From: Hirsutella rhossiliensis
Taxonomy: Eukaryota > Ascomycota > Sordariomycetes > Hypocreales > Ophiocordycipitaceae
DNA length: 64,000 bases
Assembly (NCBI RefSeq): GCF_020360975.1
Contig: NW_025408683.1
Span: 558,001 to 622,000 of the forward strand
Reading direction: 5' to 3'
Numbering within the stretch: the first letter of the stretch is position 1; each line of letters opens with the position of its first letter. Below the pieces are notes generated by a model that saw only the letters and a list, made by a program, of their open reading frames with translations, made no database searches and was not told the origin of the DNA. Shown in pieces: positions 47,301 to 59,324 of the stretch. The position numbers and the translations under genes are program-made.

Positions 47301-47980
47301 AGGCTTAGGAGAGGCTTCTTATAGCTATTCTTCCTTACTACCTCCCCCTTAGTTATAGGCGTTGCTGCCCCCCCTATCGCCTTTAAGGGCGGTATTAAAC
47401 TATCTACTCTACCCTTAGCCCCCTCTTATATACTTATCTATATCGGTTTATCTATCTTTTAGTATATCCTCTTAATCTAGCTAATTAGTTCCTATATTTA
47501 TAATTAGCTCTATATTACTTAATGCCTTATCTCTACCTCTCCTACTTATAGTAAGAGTATTGCTTACTTTATTATTAGCCGGGCGTCTAGCCCTCCTATT
47601 ACTACTCCTTGCTATCCTTAGGCCTATTCTCCCTCCTTTAGGTCGTCGGGATATCTATATTATATCCTTTTAGTCCGATCTCTTTCTAGGCTTTATAGCC
47701 TTATCTAAAAAGAGCTTTAGATATATTAAGGGCTAGCGTATACTTAGTATAGTAATATAGGGCTAAATAATTATTTATTTAAAGCTAAGGAGAAAGGAGG
47801 AAAACTCTATCTTAGTCGCGATAGTTATCTATCTTTCTTAGTCCCTAGCTCGACCTATATTTAAGTACTATTCGGCCTAAGTTTAGGTCGAGCTCTACCT
47901 ATATATAGGTTTACTTCGGCTTAACTTTAGTACGGTCGCTATAATATAACCTTAGCCTTTTACGGGCGTAGCCTATAATA
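44349..47980 (-). mobile_element. Gypsy/chromovirus family 2 element, 5' half (LTR, gag, RT, RNase H)
   Basis: Minus-strand Ty3/Gypsy sequence. From high to low: 257-bp 5' LTR (47724-47980), gag ending in a CCHC zinc knuckle (46655-46605; Cys and His codons TGC, TGT and CAT now read TAC/TAT in the pattern xFNxRVKGxIALYxKKR), protease region (about 46400), reverse transcriptase (45900-45000; catalytic YxDD as YINNVL near 45270-45300; KYLGFI near 45125) and RNase H down to 44349. Integrase and chromodomain are absent; they are at 13735-16947 on the other strand. The flank CTTAG (47981-47985) is the complement of the flank of that half. Confidence 0.88.
47724..47980 (-). repeat. 5' LTR of Gypsy family 2 (257 bp)
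   Basis: Same ends and length as 16691-16947 (in element sense TATTATAGGC ... CCCTTAATA). The two differ mainly by RIP-type changes. Confidence 0.85.
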
Positions 47981-48925
47981 CTTAGCTAGTAGTAGCTTAG
48001 GGATATTAACGTTATAGTTATATACTAAGTAGTTAATCTTCTTACTATATAGTACTAGCTTACTATAGCCGCGATACCTTTATTTATATAAGAGTTAACG
48101 CCGTTATAGCCTTATAGTAAGAACTTAATATACTAATTCGGGCTACCTTACGCTTACGTTATCCTCGAACGCCTTTAAGCTAGCTTAATACTTAATAAAG
48201 CTAATTTTCTTTTACGATAGTAGCTTAAGAAGATATTAATAATGCCCCCCCCCCCCCTTTTTAGTAGGTTTCTTACTAAATCCTACTACTAGGACCTTAA
48301 TAAGCTATTACTTTAAATCCGTGATCCTAACGTTATTATAGTTATATAAGGCCGGCCCTATAACGCGAAGTTACCTATACCTAGCTCGCTCGTAGCTAGG
48401 GCATCGTAAGTTATAACGGCGGCGGCTGCTACGCTAGCAGAAGCAATAGTAGCGGCGATAGCAACGGCGGTAGACGCCGTAGCGGCAATAGCGGCGGCAG
48501 ACGCCGTAGCGGCAATAGCGGCGATAAGGGTATTATAGCGGCTGCCTAATTCGAGGGGCAGCTTAAGGCGCCTTTACGTAAGTATACGACGGCACCGGGG
48601 CTAAGATAAGATCGACGAGCTAAGCTAGAGCCCTCGGTCCCTTATAGCGTCCTAATAATAATTACCCGCCCGAGGAAATACTAGGGGAAGGGGATTAAGA
48701 GGAGGATATAGCCGGAGGGGCATACCTATAGCCTTATAGCCGGCGGCATCGTCGTAGCCGGCTACTTCGTCGGGCGTTAGAGGGATCGTTAAGTAGTAAG
48801 CTATTAAGTAGGTGCCGCCGCCGCTACCGCCGCCGGCTATATAGCTATAAGGGCGTTATATAAATAGCTTTACTTATTAAAAATTAGTTCCTATCTAGCC
48901 GCGCGACTTCTTAATTAATAGCGCG
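47981..48925 (+). mobile_element. Mutator-like (MULE) DNA transposon, 3' part
   Basis: Plus-strand sequence that aligns with the minus strand of the complete MULE C-terminal region (about 40110-39570), for example CTTTAAATCC..ATCCTAACGTTATT at about 48311 against the same words in MULE A. It begins with CTTAG, the pentamer at which the other half (16948-18865) ends. The right end carries GGGCGTTATATAAATAGCTT at 48850, the partner of the inverted repeat at 18779. A C13 homopolymer (48245-48257) and a 27-bp Ala-type tandem repeat (about 48468-48525) lie inside. Confidence 0.7.
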
Positions 48926-50511
48926 GCGGTCTATATTTACTATCTATTATATAGTTATTACTTACGCGCGCCTAGCTTATATATATATATACCTACCCTC
49001 CCTCCTTAGTTTTATTTCTACCTCCTTTTACCTTTCTATTTATTATCTCTTTTATAGGCTTTAATTTCTTACTTACCTTATTTCTATATCCTTAGGTCTC
49101 TTTAGTACTATATTTAACTTATTCGCTATCGCTTTATAATATCTAACTAGGAAGCTAACTTAGGTAATAGTAGCTTACCTTTTTTTAAGCGCTCTCTTTA
49201 TAAGAAAGTTACTACTATAGTAAGTTTAGAGCGCTCTATCTTATATTTTATATATATTAAGCGCCTTACTAATAAGCTTACTTATAAGTCCTATACTAGC
49301 TATTAAAACTAGTCTTATAAGTATTAGTTTTAGTTTTATCTTAAGTTAGTCTTACTTTTAGTACTTTTTACTAACTTTACTAGCTATAAAAGTTAAAGCG
49401 TATATTACTTACGCTAACTTTAACTAGTCTTATTACTAAGTAAGTAACCTTATCCCGCTATAGTATAGTCTAAGTTTAGTACTAATCTATATCTAGATTA
49501 CCTTTAAGGGTAAGGAGGTTATACGCGCTCTTTACTAAGCTTAGTTTAAGGTCGACCGCCCCTCCTTTATTAAGGGTTTAATATAAGAGCGCTTTTACCG
49601 CGCTACTTTAAAAACTTATATTTACGTTAGTTAAAAGGCCCCTACCGCTAAGGGTAAGGGCGCGTTAAGCGAGTTTACCCTTAGTTTAGCTATAGTTACT
49701 AAGAATATTAAGACGCTTACTTTAGCTTTTACTTATTTTATAGATAATACCCGCTATATATATAAGTCCTTAAAAAAGCACTTAAGTAGGTTTAGCGATA
49801 CTATTAAGGCCCTAGCTTAGGTTAGGCTTAAGTTACTTTTAGTTACTTAAAAGACTTTTATAGCGGTTAATAATCTTACTAATTATTTCTATCTTATTAT
49901 TAGCGATAACTATAATAGTAAGAAGAATAATAATAATTATATAAGGCTTAGTTTAGCCTCTTTTAGTAAAAGGAAAGGTAAGGGTAATAGTAAGGTAACT
50001 ATTATATTTAAGGCTCTATCTAAAGCTAGGGCTAAGGGGTCCGCCGCTATTTCTATACCTATAGTTATTTTAAAGTCGGTTTAGGATCCTATTATATCCC
50101 TTTTTATTAGCTTTAATACTAAACTATAGCTTAGTAGTTCTCTTATTACTAAGCCTACTTTAAAGTATCCTTACTTTATATTACCTACTAACCTTATTAA
50201 TACTCTTAACTTCGTTTAATAGTATCTTTATAGTTATCGCGGTTTAGTCTTAGCTTAGATTACTACTAGTCTTAACCTTAATTAGATTTATAGTTATAGT
50301 ATAAGCTATAGCGATCGCCTTTATACCGCCGCTAGTATAGGTCTTACCTTAGTATAGTCCTTAGTTATTACTTTATCTTATAAGCTAGCTATCTAAACTA
50401 GCTTTAGTTTAGGTTTAAGGTTAGGTTTAGCTAGCTATCGCTAGGCTACTTATAGTAATAGTAGTCCCTATACTCCTTATAAGTCCTAGGTTACTCCCTT
50501 TTATACTTTAC
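48926..50511. other. Unidentified RIP-degraded element, left part
   Basis: RIPped DNA probably once coding. A plus-strand frame from about 49700 runs with only RIP-type stops and reads, for example, FTYFIDNTRYIYKSL, TFIAVNNLTNYFYLIISD and LTLVQSLVITLSYKLAI. I recognise no reverse transcriptase, integrase or transposase motif on either strand. It continues after the solo LTR at 51193. Target TTTAC lies at 50507-50511. Confidence 0.35.
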
Positions 50512-51192
50512 TATAAGAAGGTATAAGTAATAAGCGTAGAATCGGGTAGTCGATAACGTAAGCGGAAAGATCGGTCGAAGGAGTATAGGGTAGGATTTTG
50601 TCCGGAATTTATAACGAGTATATAAGGGGCCGAATAATATATTAAAAGAATAGCGTTATAAAAGATACTTATAAACTTACTTATTTTATCTACTACTCCT
50701 AGGGAAATCCTTTGTCTTTTATAGACTATTGCTCGCCTACTAGTAGACTAATTAGTTAGCTTTCTAGTATATTCTATAGTGCTTAAAAAGCTCTATCTAT
50801 AGTATATCTTCCTAACTTAGTAGGTGGTCTAATTATAGCGTAATGGTTAACGTAAGACTATAGGTTCTAGTATAAGTAGTAGATAAGGATAGGCTTATCC
50901 TAACCCGCTTTTCCTAGAGGAAGGTATAGATATCTAGTAGAGGTCTTTATCTTTTAAGGGTTATTCCCTTAGACTATATTATAAAGCCTCTTTTTACTAG
51001 CTTATTCTATAAAGCCTCCTTATACTTATTATTTCTTTATAATAGTAAAATAGGAATATAAGGGTATATTCTTATAGCCTCCCTTAAAGAGTACTAAGTA
51101 AATAGTGCTCTTTACTAGTTATTCCTTTTATAGTAGAATTATCCTTATTAAGAATAAGGTATATAATAGGAATATAAGGGAATATTCTTATA
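50512..51192 (-). repeat. Solo LTR copy 3 (681 bp, rearranged), TSD TTTAC
   Basis: TTTAC on both sides (50507-50511 and 51193-51197). It matches copies 1, 2 and 4 but lacks about 130 internal bases (junction at about 50884). Its right end has an extra ~116 bp carrying a second copy of the terminal ~28 bases (TAGGAATATAAGGG...TCTTATA at about 51047-51076 and 51158-51192). Confidence 0.85.
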
Positions 51193-52388
51193 TTTACGTA
51201 CTACCTTAAGGGGGTCTCGTTATTCCTACCGCGATAATAAAGCGGATATTACTATCGATAAGTTAAGCTAAAGTTATAGTTTAATAGGCTAGTTATTAGC
51301 GCTATCTTAGTTTAGTTTTAGGTTAAGTCTTATTTAATTATAGTCTTTTAATAGTAAGTCTTATTTTATAGCTATTACGGCTAGCTTAATTAAGTCTCCT
51401 TAGTTTTATTTAGTTTATAGTTTAAGTAGTAAGGTTTATACTTAGTTTAGGTTTAGTTTAATCGATACTATAGTCCTATTATTATAAGTCCTTTCCCTTT
51501 CTTAAGTTACTTTAGTAAGGTAAAGTAGTTAGCTAAAGTAGTTTTAATTAAGGCCGCTTTATCTTTAGTATAACCTTAGGGCTACTATCTATTATATTTA
51601 TATATAGCTTTTAAGCTAGATTAAACTAATAGAGCTTAGCTAAGCGGAGGAACTATTATATTATTAGCGCTACTATCCTTTTCCTTTAAAGGCCCGCTCT
51701 TATATTACTTACGTCCTAGGCCTATATTAAAAAAGATTCTCTTACCTTTACTATTAATAAATAGTTAATTATTATATAGTAAATAGTATCCTTTTTTTAT
51801 TTATAAGTATATATTAGCGATACTATACTAAGGACCTATTAGTTAAAGAGGAAGGTATTAAGCCTAATCTTTCTTATATATATCTAAGTAATTACTATAC
51901 TAATATACTTAAGGAGGCTCTTATAATAGTATAGCGTTATCGCTTTATTAAACTAAAGTAAGAAGTTAATAAGGTAAAAGGTAGTTTAGTATTATTAGAT
52001 TATATCCTTCTTAGTATTTTATTTAGCGGCTTATTCTTTATTTAGCCTTTTAAGTAACTTAGCTTTATTTAAGAGGTCGTCTAATCTTATTTAGCTTTAG
52101 ACCCCTCTTATCTCCTTTATAAAGGGGGGCCTACTAGGTAATAGCGCTATTAAGGGCTTACCCTTTCTTTAGCGTCCCTTCCTTTTAAGTATACCTATAA
52201 CTATATTAAACGTATATTAAATTTAGCTTAAGAGCCCTAAGTCTTTTAACCTTTAAAGGGTATCTATTATTTTTTAGTTTAAGTAAAGGTCGATTAAGGG
52301 CACTTATACCTCTACTTTAATTTAATAGACTAAGGTCGCGTAGTATATACTTATTATTACTTAAAGGTAAGCTAACTAGTCCTATAAT
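51193..52388. other. Unidentified RIP-degraded element, right part
   Basis: Continuation of the unidentified sequence up to the Copia insertion at 52389 (flanking pentamer ATAAT at 52384-52388). It holds RIP-type composition and no protein motif I can name. Confidence 0.3.
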
Positions 52389-55026
52389 TATCGCGAAGTA
52401 TAGCTTAATTTATATTCTTAGAGATATCTTATAGTATAAGGGACCTAGGAAGCTAAAAAATAGGTTTTAAAGAAAAAGCTAAAAGGAGGTATAAAGAGGA
52501 GTATAAGGGTAAGAGGGGAAGTAGAGGTAGTAGTAGCTTCTTATAAAGGTAGTAAGAGATAAGATAAATATACTAGTTACGTCTAAAAAGGAAGGGAAAA
52601 ACTAGTAAAAAGCTTAGTAGTTAAGAGGATATTAATAGCTTCGTTAAGTAGGATCTTCTTTATTAATTAAGATACTAAATAGGTATAAAAAGGCGCGTTA
52701 AATAAAGGAAAGAAAGATAATAAAAGTAATATAATAATTACTCCTTTACTATAATTACTACCCTTATAAGAATTAAATATCTCTGCCCTACCTATCTAAC
52801 CCTTTACTTTTAATTTTACCTTTATATATTTTATATATAATTCTTATATCTCTCTTTATAAGAGTTATAAGCTTAAGAGGAATAGAATTCTTATACCTTC
52901 TAGCTATTATAAAAAGCACCTTTCTTATATCCTTTATAGCTTCCCTTTACCCCTCTTACTAAAAAAGCTAATTTTTAACTAACTTTTCTATACTTCCCTT
53001 ATAATAATATCGAAAAATAATTCCTTTACTACCCCTATAATCTATAGGACGATTTTAATAGAGCCCTAGGATTAAGATAAGTAGGTAAAGGAGCTATAGG
53101 CTTATATAGATAGAACTATTTATAATTTAGTCTTCTTTAATAAGTAGGACCTTCTTAAGCCCCCTCTTTATCTTAAGGTAATAGAATTTATAGAGGGAGC
53201 TTCCCTCTTTTTTAAGCTAACCTCTATATAATAAAGAGCTTTTTCTACTACCTTAGGTAACTATAAGAGTTACTATAAAGAGTACCTCTATAAAACGAAG
53301 CTACTAACTACTATATATATAGCAATAACGGAATCTATTAGTACTATAAAGCTAATCTCTCTTTAAAAAGAAGAGACTCTTAGGTAGTAGCTTTTAAAGC
53401 TTAAGACCTTAATAGCTCCCTTAAGGGGCTATATAACTAACCGTATTAAGAAGACCTATATAGTATACCTAGGAGCCTTTTCTATTAGGAACCTACTAGC
53501 TTCTTTATAGCTAGCTAAGTAGGAAGAAATCCTTAAGGAAGCTAACTAATACTTCTTAATAAAAGCTCTTTCTAGCTAATAGCTATAGGATATATTTTTA
53601 CTAATAAAGCTTATTAGTAATAGTTACTTAACTATCTTTTAAGAAGCTACCTAGGAACTAAATAAAGAGGCTACTTAAGTATAATAGTAAGTAGTCTTAT
53701 TCCTTTATAGCTAGCACTCGACTTAGAAGGCTCGACCTACTACCTTTATAGCTCCTATAGCCCCTCTTACTACGGCCCCTACTACTACTACTACTACTAT
53801 TGCCCTTTTAGCTCCTCCTCCCTTAAGAGCCTTAACGCTGTTTTTAAATATAGCTACTACCCTAGCCCTAGCTATATATCTTACTCTAGGCCCGGCCCCG
53901 GCCCTATTAGTCCGTCCGGCCTAGCTAGTCCCTTAATAGACCTTTTAGTCTATTAGTCGAAAAATTAAGGAATTAGTCGAAATCGAACCTCTTTATTAAA
54001 ATTAGTAATAAGAGGTAAAAAGGATAGGTTTTTAAGTAGACATTCTAAACTAAGATAAGGATTCCTTAAAGAAATAAAAGACTAAAAGACGAAATAGCTA
54101 CCTAGCCTATAAATCCCTAGGCTATTAGTTATTATAATACTAGTAGGTCTTTAAGGAAAACCGACCTAAAGGATTTAACCTTTTAAAGAGGCTATAAGAA
54201 ACGATATAATAGTCTCTTAAGAAGGACCCTTTATTATAGAAAAAGATAGACGAGATTTAGGTTACTAAGAAATAGTAACTAATAACGCCGCTGCCCTTAT
54301 TTAAGCTATAAATTTAAGGAAAAATCGTTAGTATATCGAATCTAGCCTTTATCTTCCTTATATATTAATAAGACCGCTTAGTAGGACCCTCTAACTATCT
54401 CTTATAAAAGTTAGCTATCCTTAACTCTAGTACTTTCCTTAATATCTATAATATACTTTTATAATTCTAGCCTTTTAAGAAGGTATAGAGGGAATACCTT
54501 ATTACTAAGGAATTAACCGTATAAAAAGGGGTATAAAAAGGTAGATTTTATAATAAAATTACTTAATAGGTCTATATAAATTCTTTAATAAAAAGGGTAG
54601 CTTTTTACCCTTAATTTTTAACGAGCTTAATATCCTTCTACTTTCTTTAAAAGGAAGGAATCTTCTAAGATATAACGTCTAAGCCTATAAGGCTAGTCTA
54701 AAAGAATTAAACGATTAAGCTTATTAAGGAAATTTCTAGTTAATTTATTATCGAATTCTAACCTATCCTTAGGAAGGAATTACTTAAGAAGTTAGCGTTC
54801 CTTACTAAGAGGAATAGGTCTACTATAAAGGACTCTTTTTTAGTAGCTTAAAGAGACGGCCTTCTTTAATATATATAACTTAGTTACCTAGGCCCCTTAG
54901 TTTTATATAAGCTAAGCTAATAATAGGGCGTATAAATAAAGGGCCTAAAGACTATTAAATATAAATACTATAGCTAAGGAAAGACTAAGAGACGAATTTC
55001 TAAACGAACCTCTTTATAGCTAGACT
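52389..55026 (+). mobile_element. Copia element C, 5' part (LTR, gag, integrase start)
   Basis: A plus-strand Copia with 5' LTR at 52389-52863 (475 bp). Gag and integrase follow, aligning collinearly with Copia B up to about 32590. It stops where Copia D starts at 55027 (pentamer AGACT at 55022-55026), consistent with Copia D having inserted into it. The remainder would lie beyond Copia D, outside the window. Confidence 0.82.
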
Positions 55027-55406
55027 TATCGTAAAGCGTAGCTTAATTTTATAGTTCTTAGAGATATCCCTTAGTATAAGGGACCTAGGAAGCTAAAAAA
55101 TAGGTTTTAAAGAAGGAGCTAAAAAAAGGTATAGAAATAAAGGTAAGGGTATAAAGGGAAGTAAAAGTAGCGATAGCTTCTTATAGAGGTAGTAAGAGAT
55201 AGAACGGATATACCTATAACCGCTAGAAAGGAAGGGAAAAACTAGTAAAAAGCTTAGTAGTTAAAGGGATATTAGTAGCTTCTTTAAGTAAGATCTTCTT
55301 TATTAGATAGCTTAACCTACTACTTACTATACTTACTATAGCCCTTACTACTACTATTACCCTTTTAGCTCCTCTTCCCTTAAGAGCTTTAATACTATCT
55401 TTAACT
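55027..55406 (+). mobile_element. Copia element D, truncated 5' LTR and start of internal region
   Basis: The 5' LTR starts TATCGTAAAGC at 55027 but is cut at about 55306 after CTTCTTTATTA. The next bases (55307-55406) match gag-region sequence about 0.85 kb further downstream in Copia C, so a deletion removed the LTR end, primer site and first part of gag. The solo LTR inserts at 55407. Confidence 0.75.
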
Positions 55407-56103
55407 TATAAGAATATACCCTTATATTCCTATTTTACTATTATAAAGAAATAATAGGCATAGGGAGGCTTTATAGAATAAACTAGTAAATAGAGGCTCT
55501 ATAATATAGTCTAAGGGAATAACCCTTAAAAGACAAAGACCTCTACTAGATATCTATACTTTCCTCTAGGAATAGCGGGTTAGGATAAGCCTATCGTTAT
55601 AAACAAAAATATACATAAAATGCATAAGTTAATTACGAGCAGAACGAGTACCCTATTGCCTATTTTAGTTTAGCGGTTCCGAAGATATCCGCGATACGAG
55701 AATAGGTAGGGCATAGAACATTCTAGTTAAATCTACTACTTATACTAGAACCTATAGTCTTACGTTAACTATTACGCTATAATTAGACCACCTACTAAGT
55801 GAGGAAGATATACTATAGATAGAGCTTTTTAAGCACTATAGAATATGCTAGAAAGCTAACTAATTAGTCTACTAGTAGGCGAGCAATAGTCTATAAAAGA
55901 TAAAGGATTTCCCTAGGAGTAGTAGATAGAATAAGTAAGTTCGTAAGTATCTTTTGCAACGCTATTCTTTTAATATATTATTCGGCCCCTTATATGCTCG
56001 TTATAAATTCCGGACAAAGTCCTACCCTATACTCCTTCGACCGATCTTTCCGCTTACGTTATCGATTACCCGATTCTATACTTATTGCTTATACCGTCTT
56101 ATA
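55407..56103 (+). repeat. Solo LTR copy 4 (697 bp), TSD TAACT
   Basis: TAACT on both sides (55402-55406 and 56104-56108). Same length as copy 1 and least mutated, with many CA and TG kept (TGCATAAG, AGCAGAACG, GAGCAATAG). That makes it one of the youngest insertions here, or one protected by its low copy number. The frame 55994-56209 runs from this LTR into Copia D and is not a gene. Confidence 0.93.
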
Positions 56104-59100
56104 TAACTATAGCTACTACCTTAGCCCTAGCTATACTTATTACTCTAAGCCTAGCCTTAGTAGTTCGTTTAGCTTAGCTAGTCCCTTAATAGACCTTTTA
56201 GTTTATTAGTCGAAAAATTAAGGAACTAGTCGAAATTAAACCTCTTTATTAAAATTAGTAATAAGGTATAAAAAGGGGGGGTTTTTAAGTAAACCTTTTA
56301 AATAAAAATAAGGACTCCTTAAAGAGATAATAAATAAAGAGGAATCGACCTACTTACTAAGTATATAAAAGGCCCTATCGGCTAAAAGACTATTAATAGG
56401 TCTTTAAGGAATATCGACCTTTTAAAATTATACTTTTTAAAGGACTAAAAAATATTATTAAAAAGTCTTTTAAGGAGGACCCCTTATTATAAAAGAAGAT
56501 AGATAAGATTTAAGTTACTAAGAAATAGTAACTAATACCGCTACCCTTATTTAAACTATAAAATTAAGGGAAAATCGTTAGTATAGTAAATCTAGCTTCT
56601 ATCTTCCTTATAAATTAAAAAGACCGCTTATTAAAGCCCTTTAACTATCCCCTATAAATATTAACTATCTTTAATTTTAGTACTTCCCTTAATATCTATA
56701 ATACCCTCTTATAATTCTAGTCCTTTAAGAAGGTATAAAGGGAATACCTTATTACTAAGGAATTAACTATATAAATAGAAGGATATAAAAGGGTATATTT
56801 TATAATAAATCTACTTAATAGGTCTATATAAACTCTTTAATAAAAAAAGGTAGCTTTTTACCCTTAATTTTTAATAAGCTTAATTTCCTTTTACCTTTTT
56901 TAAGAGGAAGGAATCTTCTAAGATATATTATCTAATCCTATAAGGCTAGTTTAAAAGAATTAAATAATTAAGGTTATTAAAGGGAAATTTAGTTAATTTA
57001 TTTTTAAATTCTAACCTATTTTTAAAAAGGAACCTTTTAAGAAGTTAGCTTTCCTTACTAAGAGAAATAAGTCTATTATAAAAGACCTTATTTTAATAGC
57101 TTAAAACAACGGTCTTTTTTAGTATATATAACTTAGTTACCTAGGTCCCTTAGCTTTATATAAGCTAGGCTAGTTATAGGGCGTTTAAATTAAGGGCCTT
57201 AAGACTATTAAATATAAGAACTATAGCTAAGGAAAGACTAAGAAACGAATTTCTAAACGAACCCCTTTATAGTTAAACTAGCTATATAAGGAAGTTTAGG
57301 TCGACTAAACTAACGTCTTAAGGGATTAAGAAAGCTTTATCTAAGTAATGTTTTTTATAAACGCTTTTTTAAAGATAGTTTTCCTTTATTTCTTATAGAC
57401 CTACTTAAATAAATATAACTAGTTTACCTTTTAAGACTTTATTAACTAAATAAAATCCTACTTTAGCTATATAGTAAAGAAGATAGGGTTTAATAAAGAG
57501 CTTTTTATAAAAGATATCTTAAATTAGCTTTAAAAAAAGGGTATTTTACCCCTCTTATTAGTATTAAATACCTATACCTAGAATAAAGAGGTAGAAAGAT
57601 AAAGGGGTACTATAATAAAAAGGGCCTATATAATAAGACTTATAATAAAGCTTCCCTATAACCTTTAAAAGGAAGTTATTAAGACCGCTTATTACTTATA
57701 GAACCGGACCCTTAAAGACCTTAAGGACCCTAGGGACTATAGGGACTACCTAAGGAATAAACTAAAAATCCCCCCTTAAGCTCTTTATAAAAAAAAGGCC
57801 TTACTAGCTTACCTTTATACTTATAGCTATAAGGTATATACTATAACTACCGATATATAATTAAAAAGGAAGAAGAAAAGAAAGCTTAATCTTAGAGCCT
57901 TTATTAGTTACCTTATTAATTATAATTTTAAAAATATCTTCTAGATCTAGATTCCTCTTTTATAAAAGGTTATTTTAACTAGGGATATAATTTTTAATAA
58001 ATCTAGCTTCTTTTATAGAAAGAGGGATTAATAGCCCCTCTTACTCTCTTAACGTTAGCTAATTTAAAAGATTTAAATCCCCCCTTCTTAATAGTCTTAA
58101 AAAGAGGTCTTAGATAAGGAAATAAAAAAGAAACTAACGTTAAAGTAGTTAAGTATAACGCTAACTTTAAAGAAAAAGAAGAGGAAGCTACTAAATTAAA
58201 TAATCTAAATAAAGAAGGATACTATAAGAAAGTAATAAAGCTAAAATATACTTACCTTCCTATGCCTCCTCTTATAGAATAAGAAGAAGATCTAAAAGTA
58301 GCTTTTTTTATTAGTCTTCTTATTTTAACCTTTAAGGGGGTAGGAAAGGTACCTCTCTCTCTCTTAAAGGATTACCTAGGTACCTTTTTATCCTTACTTT
58401 AAGAAGTAAAAGAAGGTATAAGGCTTAATATAAAAGAAGACTAACCTCTCCCTTATTTTAATTATTTTTCTAACTTTTATTTAACGCTTATAAAAGATAG
58501 TTCCTATAAAGTATTTATAGTAAGCTAGCTTTTTAAGCTATAGCTATTAGTAAGGAAGGTATATAAAAGAGACCTCTTAAACTTATTAGTAAACTAAAAG
58601 TAGCTAGAAAACTACCCCTTTAAAAACTAGTTTTTCTAGGCTTAGAAAGACTACCTAGCTTTATATAAAGAGATAAGGTCTTTTAAAAAAGTCCTTAAGG
58701 AAAACGTAAGAGGAAAATAGGTCCTAAGCTATAAGTAAGTCTTTACTTATAAGACTAATAAATATAGCTTCCTTTAAAAGTATAAGGCCTAGCTAGTTAT
58801 TTATAAGAACTAGTAAGAAAAAAGGGATCTTCCTATTAAGGTAACTACCTTAGTAAGGATATCTTTTTAGACCCTTATTACTATAGTAGTAGAATTCGAC
58901 CTTAAACTTAATTAAATAGATACTATTAACGCTTTTATTAACTACCTTTTTAAAAAAGAAAAGGTTATTTATATATACCTTTTACTAACCTTTTAATAGC
59001 TAGGAAAGGTTCTATAGCTTAGGAAAGCTTTATATAGACTATAAAGATTACCCTTTCTTTAGTAAAGGTATTTAATAAGTTCCCTTAAAGCCCTAAGCTT

Positions 59101-59138
59101 TAAGAAAGTCCTTTAAGAACTATATATAATATAAAAAG
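56104..59138 (+). mobile_element. Copia element D, gag to reverse transcriptase
   Basis: Plus-strand Copia sequence collinear with Copia B from gag (about 31400) to the reverse transcriptase (about 34420), including the EFDLKLN-like block near 58890. It is heavily RIPped. It stops at 59138 just before the catalytic YVDD, where the Gypsy LTR begins, consistent with a Gypsy insertion. Confidence 0.82.
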
Positions 59139-59324
59139 TATTATAAAGTAAGTAAAGGTATATATATAAGTACTATTTATAAGATAATATTAATAAGCTA
59201 TATAAAGCTTTTCTATATATAGCTAGCCTATATATATATATATAGGATCCGGCCTTTTATATATAACTATATAGCTTAAGCTATAGCTTAAGCCTATAAC
59301 TTATAATAGTTAAAGACTTTTATA
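59139..59324 (-). repeat. 3' LTR of Gypsy III (186 bp)
   Basis: Matches 29373-29558 in reverse over its whole length. The flank AAAAG (59134-59138) is the presumed target copy; its partner is beyond the window. Confidence 0.85.

Noticed and set aside
55994..56209. 71-codon plus-strand ORF
   Set aside because: Starts in a solo LTR and ends in Copia D across the target copy, so it cannot be an ancestral gene.
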